From JACORV01 sp041484135 (GTDB lineage Bacteria; Gemmatimonadota; Gemmatimonadetes; Gemmatimonadales; JACORV01), in the NCBI GenBank assembly GCA_041484135.1, contig JBGPHD010000190.1, positions 1 to 5,369 on the forward strand: 5,369 nucleotides of DNA, given 5' to 3'. Under the pieces are notes generated by a model. That model was not told the origin of the DNA, searched no databases, and saw only the letters and a list, made by a program, of their open reading frames with translations. This document shows, piece after piece, positions 1 to 4,796 of this stretch. Numbering within the stretch: the stretch's first letter is position 1; each line of letters begins with the position of its first letter. Position numbers and translations under genes: made by a program.

Positions 1-1
1 C

Positions 2-1231
2 CAGGGCCGCCTGATCGGCGATCTGCTCGAGGAGGCGCAGTACACGTCGATGCGGGCGCAGGTGATCGAGCGCGGCGAGCGGATCGACGGCCGGGACACG
101 GAAACGGTCCGCGCCATCGCGTGCGAGACCGGCTTGCTGCCGCGCGCCCACGGCTCGGCGCTCTTCACGCGCGGGCAGACGCAGGCGCTGGTGGTGGCGA
201 CGCTGGGCAGCGTGGACGACGAGCAACGCATCGACAACATCGACGTGCCGCGCGAGACCACCAAGTCGTTCATGATGCACTACAACTTCCCGCCGTTCTC
301 CACCGGCGAGGTGCGCCCGATGCGGGGCACGTCGCGGCGCGAGATCGGCCACGGGGCGCTGGCGGAGCGGGCCATCACGCCGCTGCTCCCCTCGTACGGG
401 GACTTCCCGTACACCATCCGCGTGGTGTCGGAAGTGCTCGAGTCCAACGGCTCCTCGTCCATGGCCACGGTGTGCGGCTCGTCGCTGGCCCTCATGGACG
501 CGGGCGTCCCGATGAAGGCGCCGTGCGCGGGCGTCGCGATGGGGCTCGTCAAGGAAGGCGACAAGATCGCCATCCTGACGGACATCCTCGGCACCGAGGA
601 CGCGCTGGGCGATATGGACTTCAAGGTGGCCGGCACCGAGGCGGGGATCACGTCCATCCAGATGGACATCAAGATCCAGGGCCTCTCGCTGGAGATCATG
701 ACCAAGGCGCTGGAGCAGGCGCGCCGGGCGCGGCTGCACATCCTCAAGAACATGGCCAAGACGCTGTCCACGCACCGGACCGAGATGTCGCCGTGGGCGC
801 CGAGGGTGATCACCATCCAGGTGAAGCCCAAGGAGATCGGGAAGATCATCGGGCCCAAGGGCGCCACCATCCGGGACATCGAGGCCCAGTCGGGCGCGTC
901 GGTCTCCATCGACGACGACGGCGTGGTGACGATCAGCGCGGTGGGCGCCGAGGCGGGCGCCAAGGCGCGCGAGATGGTCGAGGCGCTGGTCGTGGAAGCC
1001 GAGGTGGGGAAGACCTACACCGGCAAGGTGAAGACGACCACGGCCTTCGGCGCCTTCGTCGAGATCCTGCCGGGGGTCGAGGGACTGGTCCACATCTCGG
1101 AGCTCCAGCACGGCAGGACCGAGAAGACCGAGGACGTCGTCAAGAAGGGCGACATCGTCACGGTCAAGGTGCTGGAGGTCGATGAGCGCGGGAAGATGCG
1201 GTTGTCCCGCAAGGCGCTGATCGAGAAGTAG
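2..1231 (+). CDS. pnp: Polyribonucleotide nucleotidyltransferase (PNPase), C-terminal part, 5' truncated by window
   Basis: PNPase degrades RNA 3'->5' using phosphate and releasing nucleoside diphosphates, in the cytoplasm and often within a degradosome. The frame is open from base 2, so the gene began upstream. About 409 residues remain of the roughly 700 usual for the family, which means the first RNase PH domain is missing. The second RNase PH domain is complete. It shows the RIDGRD and HGSALFTRGQTQ blocks, the phosphate-binding SRREIGHG segment (about 334-357), the SNGSSSMATVCG loop (serines at 452-460) and the metal-binding GDMDFK (Asp codons at 611 and 617). A KH domain follows with the GPKG loop at 851-862. 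An S1 domain (GKVKTTTAFGAFVEI, LVHISEL) runs from about 1006 to 1215. The protein ends shortly after S1 with no long tail. The Met codon at 50 is internal and is not the true start. The stop TAG (1229-1231) shares one base with the next gene's GTG, which suggests translational coupling. Identification is essentially certain. Confidence 0.97.
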   Translation, partial: QGRLIGDLLEEAQYTSMRAQVIERGERIDGRDTETVRAIACETGLLPRAHGSALFTRGQTQALVVATLGSVDDEQRIDNIDVPRETTKSFMMHYNFPPFSTGEVRPMRGTSRREIGHGALAERAITPLLPSYGDFPYTIRVVSEVLESNGSSSMATVCGSSLALMDAGVPMKAPCAGVAMGLVKEGDKIAILTDILGTEDALGDMDFKVAGTEAGITSIQMDIKIQGLSLEIMTKALEQARRARLHILKNMAKTLSTHRTEMSPWAPRVITIQVKPKEIGKIIGPKGATIRDIEAQSGASVSIDDDGVVTISAVGAEAGAKAREMVEALVVEAEVGKTYTGKVKTTTAFGAFVEILPGVEGLVHISELQHGRTEKTEDVVKKGDIVTVKVLEVDERGKMRLSRKALIEK

Positions 1232-2481
1232 TGCGGACCACGCGGCTCGACGCCGGCGTCGTCAGGACGGACGCCCCGAACGGGCTGACGGTCCTGACGG
1301 AGGCGATGCCCTCGCTGCGATCGGCGGCGGCCGGCATCTGGGTGCGCACCGCGTCGGCCCACGAGGCGCCCGACAAGATGGGCGTCTCGCACCTCCTGGA
1401 GCACATGGTCTTCAAGGGCACCGAGCGGCGCAGCGCGCAGGAGATCGCGCTGGCGCTCGAGGCCCGCGGCGGCGGGCTCGACGCCTACACCGGGCGCGAC
1501 CACACCGCGTTCCAGGCCCGCGTCATCGACGAAGACCTCCCCCTCGCCTTCGATGTCCTGACGGACCTGGTGCGGCACCCGGTGCTGCGCGAGGACGACC
1601 TCGCCCGGGAGCGGCAGGTGGTGATCGAGGAGATCGCCATGGTGGACGACCAGCCGGACGACCTGGTCTTCGACCTGCACTCCGGGACGCTCTGGCCCTC
1701 TCATTCCTACGGCTACCGGATCCTGGGCACCCGCGACACGGTCGCGGCGCTCGAGGCCAGCGACCTGCGCCAACTGCATGGCCGCTACCTGCCGCGTCAC
1801 CTCTTGATCGCGGCGGCCGGCAGCGTGGACCACGACCGGACGCTGGAGATGCTGGCGAGTGCCGGCTGGTTCGATCTCGAGCCGGGACCGGCCGCGCAGC
1901 GCATCGCCGAGCCGGCGGCGGGGTGGCGCGGCGAGCGCCGGATCGCGCGGGACAGCAACCAGGTGCACCTGGTCATCGGCACCGAGACCTTCCGGTACGG
2001 GGACGCACGGCGCCAGCCCCTCAGCCTCATCGCCACGATCTTCGGCGGCGGCATGAGTTCGCGTCTCTTCCAGCGGGTGCGCGAGGACCTCGGGCTGGCC
2101 TACACGGTCTATTCGTTCCAGTCGTTCTTCCAGTCGTCGGGCATGGCCGGCGTGTACTGCGGCACGCAACCGCCGACCGCGCAGCAGGCGCTGGACGTGA
2201 TCCGCGAGGAGCTGGGCCGACTGGCGCGCGAGTCGCTGACGGCGGCCGAGCTCGCGTCGGCCAAGCAGCAGGTCAAGGGTCAGCTGGTGCTCGCCCTGGA
2301 GGCACCGCTCCCCCGGATGTACCGTATCGCCAACCAGGCGCTGTTCGACGAGCCGTACCGGCCGATCGACACGGTGCTGGCCGAGATCGACGCCATCTCC
2401 GCGGAGGTGGTGGCGGCGGTGGCGGCCGAGTTCTTCGCCCCGGAACGCCAGACAGTGGTGTGGCTGGGCCCCGAGGCTTGA
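1231..2481 (+). CDS. M16 family zinc metallopeptidase (mitochondrial-processing-peptidase-like)
   Basis: This is a 416-residue member of the pitrilysin/insulinase clan, the usual length for single-copy bacterial homologues of the mitochondrial processing peptidase beta subunit. The inverted zinc motif HLLEH is at residues 54-58, where His54 and His58 bind zinc and Glu57 is the catalytic base. The third ligand is probably Glu134 in the VVIEEIAM block, 76 residues after His58, which is the spacing known for this family. The C-terminal M16 domain carries the glycine-rich FGGGMSSRLF (271-280) and the RVREDLGLAY segment. That segment supplies the substrate-binding Arg (282 or 284) and Tyr291. The enzyme therefore looks active. 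No signal peptide is visible, so it is probably cytoplasmic. GTG 1231 is the only start candidate between an in-frame stop at 1183-1185 and the conserved PNGLTVL at residues 16-22. Only a weak GAGAAG precedes it, so coupling to pnp is the likely route of initiation. The substrate cannot be deduced. B. subtilis has a relative (MlpA/YmxG) close to pnpA. Confidence 0.95.
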   Translation: MRTTRLDAGVVRTDAPNGLTVLTEAMPSLRSAAAGIWVRTASAHEAPDKMGVSHLLEHMVFKGTERRSAQEIALALEARGGGLDAYTGRDHTAFQARVIDEDLPLAFDVLTDLVRHPVLREDDLARERQVVIEEIAMVDDQPDDLVFDLHSGTLWPSHSYGYRILGTRDTVAALEASDLRQLHGRYLPRHLLIAAAGSVDHDRTLEMLASAGWFDLEPGPAAQRIAEPAAGWRGERRIARDSNQVHLVIGTETFRYGDARRQPLSLIATIFGGGMSSRLFQRVREDLGLAYTVYSFQSFFQSSGMAGVYCGTQPPTAQQALDVIREELGRLARESLTAAELASAKQQVKGQLVLALEAPLPRMYRIANQALFDEPYRPIDTVLAEIDAISAEVVAAVAAEFFAPERQTVVWLGPEA

Positions 2482-2490
2482 CGAAGACAG

Positions 2491-2522
2491 ACGCGCAGAC
2501 GCGCGGACGCACAGACGCACAG
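2491..2522 (+). repeat. Four tandem 8-bp repeats between the M16 gene and ald
   Basis: The 49-nt gap between the peptidase stop and the ald start is mostly an octamer array. The units are ACGCGCAG (2491-2498), ACGCGCGG (2499-2506), ACGCACAG (2507-2514) and ACGCACAG (2515-2522). The consensus is ACGCRCRG, and a degenerate partial unit lies just upstream (2481-2490). The last unit runs straight into the GGGGA that forms the ald ribosome binding site. No gene, promoter or strong hairpin is visible in the gap, so ald is probably transcribed with the genes upstream. Confidence 0.85.
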
Positions 2523-2526
2523 GGGA
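2521..2526 (+). promoter_or_regulatory. Ribosome binding site of ald
   Basis: AGGGGA sits four bases before the ATG at 2531. It is a purine-rich Shine-Dalgarno-type site, and its first two bases belong to the last octamer repeat. A gain or loss of repeat units would move the site together with the array, not change its distance to the start codon. Confidence 0.6.
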
Positions 2527-2530
2527 TTCC

Positions 2531-3643
2531 ATGATCATCGGCGTGCCGAAAGAGATCAAGACCAACGAGAACCGGATCGCCGTCGTCCCGGCGGGGGTCG
2601 AGGTCCTCACCAGCCGCGGGCACACCGTGCTGGTGGAGCAGGGAGGCGGGCTCGGTTCCGGTTTCTCGGACGACCTGTACAAGGCGGCGGGCGCGGAGTT
2701 GGCGCCCCGGGCCGCCGATGTGTGGGGCCGCGCCGAAATGATCTGCAAGGTGAAGGAGCCGATCGCCCCCGAGTGGCCGATGATGCGGAAGGACCAGGTG
2801 ATCTTCACCTACTTCCACTTCGCGGCGGACGAGGCTCTCACCCGGGCCCACATGAAGTCGGGCGCGGTCTGCATCGCGTACGAGACCGTCCAGCTCGAGA
2901 ACGGCGAGCTGCCGCTGCTCACGCCGATGTCCGAGGTGGCGGGGCGGATGGCCGTGCAGGAAGGCGCGAAGTACCTGGAGAAGCTGGCCGGCGGGCGGGG
3001 CGTGCTGCTGGGCGGCGTGCCCGGCGTGCCGCCGGCGGAAGTGGCGATCCTCGGCGGCGGTGTGGTCGGCCTCAACGCCGCGAAGATGGCCGCGGGCCTG
3101 GGCGCGCGGGTCACGCTGCTCGACATCAACCTCGAGCGGCTGCGGTATCTCGCCGACGTCATGCCCGCCAACGTCGAGCTGGTCTACTCCAACCGCCACA
3201 GCATCCTCGACGCCATCACGCGGGCCGACCTCGTCATCGGGGCGGTGCTGATCGTGGGCGGCAAGGCGCCCAAGCTGGTGCGACGCGAGGACCTCAAGCG
3301 GATGAAGCCGGGCTCGGTGGTGGTGGACGTCGCGGTGGACCAGGGCGGCTGCATCGAGACGGTGAAGCCGACCACCCACGAGAATCCGACCTACGTCGTG
3401 GAGAACGTCATCCACTACGCGGTGGCCAACATGCCGGGCGGGGTGCCGCGCACATCGACGCTGGCCCTGACGAACGCGACCTTCCCGTATGCCAAGCGGC
3501 TCGCGGAGCTGGGCTGGAAGAAGGCGTGTGGCGCGGACCGCGCGCTGCTCCTCGGACTCAACATCGTGGCGGGGCAGGTCACGTATCCGGGAGTGGCGGA
3601 GGCGTTCGGGTTGCCGCTGGTGGACGCGAAGACGTTCGTATGA
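2531..3643 (+). CDS. ald: Alanine dehydrogenase
   Basis: This enzyme converts L-alanine reversibly to pyruvate and ammonium with NAD+, linking alanine use to carbon and nitrogen metabolism. It is a cytoplasmic enzyme, normally a homohexamer. The protein is 370 residues, the standard length. Numbering matches the Mycobacterium tuberculosis enzyme for Arg15 (in NENRIAVVP) and Lys75 (in KVKEP), both pyruvate binding, and for catalytic His96 (YFHFAAD) and Asp270 (VAVDQGG). The Rossmann loop GGGVVG is at residues 175-180. Asp198 in LLDIN is the acidic residue at the end of the second strand that selects NAD over NADP. The C-terminal half keeps the family blocks VENVIHYAVANMPGGVPRTST and LGLNIVAGQVTYPGVAEA-type sequence. 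ATG 2531 places MIIGVPKEIK exactly at the family N-terminus. The last codon and stop (GTATGA) contain an ATG at 3640 in the frame of the following deacetylase. No regulator gene of the Lrp/AdeR type lies nearby. Confidence 0.98.
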   Translation: MIIGVPKEIKTNENRIAVVPAGVEVLTSRGHTVLVEQGGGLGSGFSDDLYKAAGAELAPRAADVWGRAEMICKVKEPIAPEWPMMRKDQVIFTYFHFAADEALTRAHMKSGAVCIAYETVQLENGELPLLTPMSEVAGRMAVQEGAKYLEKLAGGRGVLLGGVPGVPPAEVAILGGGVVGLNAAKMAAGLGARVTLLDINLERLRYLADVMPANVELVYSNRHSILDAITRADLVIGAVLIVGGKAPKLVRREDLKRMKPGSVVVDVAVDQGGCIETVKPTTHENPTYVVENVIHYAVANMPGGVPRTSTLALTNATFPYAKRLAELGWKKACGADRALLLGLNIVAGQVTYPGVAEAFGLPLVDAKTFV

Positions 3644-3646
3644 GGA
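3642..3646 (+). promoter_or_regulatory. Possible displaced Shine-Dalgarno site before the deacetylase
   Basis: GAGGA overlaps the ald stop codon and is the only good Shine-Dalgarno match before the deacetylase. It lies 26 bases from the GTG at 3673, too far for ordinary initiation. The gap is filled by the heptad array. If the array folds compactly the site could be brought near the start codon; otherwise it is not used. This is a weak, inferred assignment. Confidence 0.3.
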
Positions 3647-3647
3647 C

Positions 3648-3675
3648 GGGTGTGGGGTGTGGGGTGTAGGGTGTG
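3648..3675 (+). repeat. Four GGGTGTG heptad repeats at the ald/deacetylase junction, with a G-quadruplex motif
   Basis: The units are GGGTGTG (3648-3654 and 3655-3661), GGGTGTA (3662-3668) and GGGTGTG (3669-3675), followed by four more G. The RNA-sense strand therefore contains five G-runs of 3-5 bases (3648-3650, 3654-3657, 3661-3664, 3669-3671, 3675-3679) separated by loops of 3-4 bases. This meets the usual definition of an intramolecular G-quadruplex. The array contains the GTG start of the deacetylase (3673-3675). The single odd base, A3668, creates an in-frame TAG (3667-3669). The repeat is seen directly; any effect on expression is inference. Confidence 0.9.
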
Positions 3676-4467
3676 GGGGCCATCCCGCCGATCCTGAGCT
3701 ACCACAAGATCGACCCGCGGTTCGAGTTGGGGTTCACCCAGCTCGAACCGCGCGTGTTTCGGCGGCAGATGGAGACGCTTTCGCGGCTGGGGTATCGCTC
3801 GCTCGGCAGCGCCGAGCTGGCCTCGCTGCTCGCCGACACCCCACACCCCACACCCGAAACCCGGCCCTTCGTCCTCACCTTCGACGACGGCTACGCCTCA
3901 CTCGCCGAGCACGCGTTCCCCGTCCTCGCCGAGCTTGGCTTTGCGGCGCTCGTCTTCGTCATCACGGACTTCGTCGGCGGCGAGAACACCTGGGACGTGC
4001 AGTACGGGTGGCGCCGGTTCCGTCATCTCTCGTGGGACGACCTTGGCCGCTGGCAGGAGCGGGGGATCGAGGTGCATTCCCACACGGCGACGCACGCCCG
4101 GCTGCCGTGGCTCCCGGATGACGCGGTCACCGATGAGCTTGCCCGCTCACGCGAGACGATCGCGCAGCGGCTGGGGCGGGCGCCTTCCGGTGTGAGCTAT
4201 CCGTTCGGCATCGCCGATGCGCGGGTGCGCGGCCTGGCCGCGGCGGCGGGATACACCCTCGGCTTCGGCGGGCCTAACGCGAGCGCCGGGGACCCGCTGC
4301 TGCTGCCGCGCCGGCCCGTGTACGGCTGGGACCGGTTCGCGATGCCGCTGGTGCTGCGCGCTGGCGCGGCGGGCGGGGTGGGGCGCGCGCTGGCGCGGTT
4401 CACCAATCGGTGCGCGGTGGGGACGTCCGTGATCCAGCGGGCGCTGGGGCGACGTTACCGAGACTGA
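3673..4467 (+). CDS. Polysaccharide deacetylase, carbohydrate esterase family 4 (NodB domain)
   Basis: Family members remove N- or O-acetyl groups from sugars of peptidoglycan, poly-N-acetylglucosamine or exopolysaccharide, using a metal ion. The protein is 264 residues. It starts with PILSYHKI, typical of the first strand of this fold. Motif 1 is TFDDGY, with catalytic base Asp71 and metal ligand Asp72. Motif 2 is HTATH, with metal ligands His137 and His141. A YPFG turn at residues 176-179 takes the place of the Arg-containing motif 3, as in PgaB/IcaB-like members. An LPRRPV block at 211-216 marks the C-terminal part. The core looks catalytically intact. GTG 3673 is the first start after an in-frame TAG at 3667-3669 and leaves only three residues before the fold. 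There is no signal peptide or membrane helix, which is odd for a family that mostly acts outside the cytoplasm. Residues 55-61 (DTPHPTP) are encoded by inverted heptad repeats and precede motif 1. The substrate is unknown. Confidence 0.92.
   Translation: MGAIPPILSYHKIDPRFELGFTQLEPRVFRRQMETLSRLGYRSLGSAELASLLADTPHPTPETRPFVLTFDDGYASLAEHAFPVLAELGFAALVFVITDFVGGENTWDVQYGWRRFRHLSWDDLGRWQERGIEVHSHTATHARLPWLPDDAVTDELARSRETIAQRLGRAPSGVSYPFGIADARVRGLAAAAGYTLGFGGPNASAGDPLLLPRRPVYGWDRFAMPLVLRAGAAGGVGRALARFTNRCAVGTSVIQRALGRRYRD
3835..3855 (+). repeat. Inverted copy of the heptad array inside the deacetylase gene
   Basis: Three tandem heptads, GACACCC, CACACCC and CACACCC, are the reverse complement of the GGGTGTG array 160 bases upstream. 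The block is exactly 21 nt and in phase with the codons, so it adds residues 55-61 (DTPHPTP) without breaking the frame. Bases 3836-3855 pair perfectly over 20 bp with 3648-3667. It lies in a linker just before the strand leading to the TFDDGY motif, where extra residues could be tolerated. Confidence 0.85.
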
Positions 4468-4606
4468 GATTCGGGATTCGTTCCGCGCCGGGCGCCCGCG
4501 CCGCCCTCTCGTCCTTACACCTTCCTGATACCCGCCGGCCAGTTCCTGACCCCGCGATGACGCGGGGTCCGTCATCTTCGCCACGTCCGTCTTCCGAGGC
4601 GTGGTC
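4468..4606. other. Non-coding gap between the deacetylase and the kdp genes
   Basis: These 139 nt separate two transcription units. They start with nearly two copies of a heptad, GATTCGG (4468-4480), followed by a GC-rich stretch containing the palindrome GGGCGCCC (4490-4497). Two overlapping hairpins lie further on (4548-4576). A kdp promoter is expected here, commonly under KdpD/KdpE control in other bacteria. I cannot point to convincing -35/-10 boxes or to a T-rich KdpE-type site. No protein-coding sequence is supported. Confidence 0.6.
4548..4576 (+). terminator. Two mutually exclusive hairpins: candidate terminator or leader attenuator
   Basis: Hairpin A pairs GACCCCGCG (4548-4556) with CGCGGGGTC (4561-4569) around an ATGA loop, giving nine perfect pairs. 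Hairpin B pairs GATGACG (4556-4562) with CGTCATC (4570-4576) around a seven-base loop. They share bases 4556-4569 and cannot form together. No run of T follows, so a classical Rho-independent terminator is not supported. The site lies 80 nt after the deacetylase stop and about 30 nt before the first kdp-side ORF. It could end the upstream transcript, or act in the kdp leader if the promoter is upstream of it. Confidence 0.45.
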
Positions 4607-4699
4607 GTGCAGTCCGACATCCTGATGCTGCTGGTGCTGATCCTGCTGGTCGCCGTCACGGCCGGGCTGGTGCGGCTGTGCGCGCGGCTGGAGGGCTGA
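4607..4699 (+). CDS. kdp-linked single-helix microprotein (30 residues)
   Basis: A GTG-started ORF of 30 codons ends four bases before kdpF. It begins MQSDILMLLVLILLVAV, is strongly hydrophobic over residues 5-24, and finishes with a short positively charged tail (RLCARLEG). It therefore looks like one membrane helix with the C-terminus in the cytoplasm. GTG 4607 is preferred over the in-frame GTG 4601 because GAGG (4596-4599) is seven bases before 4607 and only one before 4601. The next gene's Shine-Dalgarno site lies in the last codons of this ORF, as expected for coupled translation. It is not KdpF, which follows. From memory, comparable tiny ORFs ending in a Cys-x-x-Leu-like tail occur before kdpF in other bacteria; I cannot verify that here. 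A role as an accessory peptide of the Kdp pump is inference. Confidence 0.65.
   Translation: MQSDILMLLVLILLVAVTAGLVRLCARLEG
4690..4695 (+). promoter_or_regulatory. Ribosome binding site of kdpF
   Basis: GGAGGG is a near-perfect Shine-Dalgarno sequence eight bases before the GTG at 4704. It supports that start and lies within the end of the preceding microprotein ORF. Confidence 0.75.
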
Positions 4700-4703
4700 T
4701 CGC

Positions 4704-4796
4704 GTGAACCTCCTCTACGTGGCGGGGGGCGTGATCGCCCTCCTCTTGCTCGTCTATCTCGTCTTCGCCCTCCTAAAACCGGAGTCGCTGGCATGA
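4704..4796 (+). CDS. kdpF: KdpF, small subunit of the K+-transporting ATPase
   Basis: KdpF is a tiny membrane subunit that stabilises the KdpFABC high-affinity potassium pump in the inner membrane. This ORF has 30 codons before the stop; E. coli KdpF has 29 residues. It reads MNLLYVAGGVIALLLLVYLV and ends in KPESLA. This matches the family pattern: a single helix with a Gly-rich start, a central LxYLVxALxxPE-type motif and a very short tail. The GTG start is set by GGAGGG eight bases upstream. The stop TGA overlaps the ATG of kdpA (ATGA), the usual coupled arrangement. Position directly before kdpA makes the assignment strong despite the length. Confidence 0.92.
   Translation: MNLLYVAGGVIALLLLVYLVFALLKPESLA
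4781..4784 (+). promoter_or_regulatory. Ribosome binding site of kdpA
   Basis: GGAG lies eight bases before the kdpA ATG, inside the final codons of kdpF (Pro-Glu). It supports the overlapping ATGA start. Confidence 0.65.

Noticed and set aside
1015..2808. A 597-codon open frame on the - strand across the pnp end, the M16 gene and the start of ald
   Set aside because: It is antisense to three clearly identified genes, is rich in Arg/Ala/Gly/His low-complexity sequence and shows no recognisable domain. Long antisense frames are expected at this GC content.
2273..3415. A 380-codon open frame on the - strand opposite ald
   Set aside because: It mirrors the codon pattern of ald, contains poly-Pro and Arg/His-rich stretches and has no family motif, so it is a shadow frame.
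3835..3855. A CRISPR-like or transposon-end interpretation of the heptad repeats
   Set aside because: The units are 7 bp with no spacers, there is no target-site duplication and no transposase or cas gene is in the window. They are simple tandem repeats.
4510..4535. Possible sigma-70-like promoter (TTACAC and TGATAC boxes) before kdp
   Set aside because: The boxes are only about 10 bases apart, far from the needed 16-18, and match the consensus poorly.
4410..4625. A 71-codon + strand frame bridging the deacetylase end and the kdp gap
   Set aside because: It overlaps the deacetylase in another frame, has no ribosome binding site and its composition (Arg/Ser/Pro) is that of non-coding GC-rich DNA.
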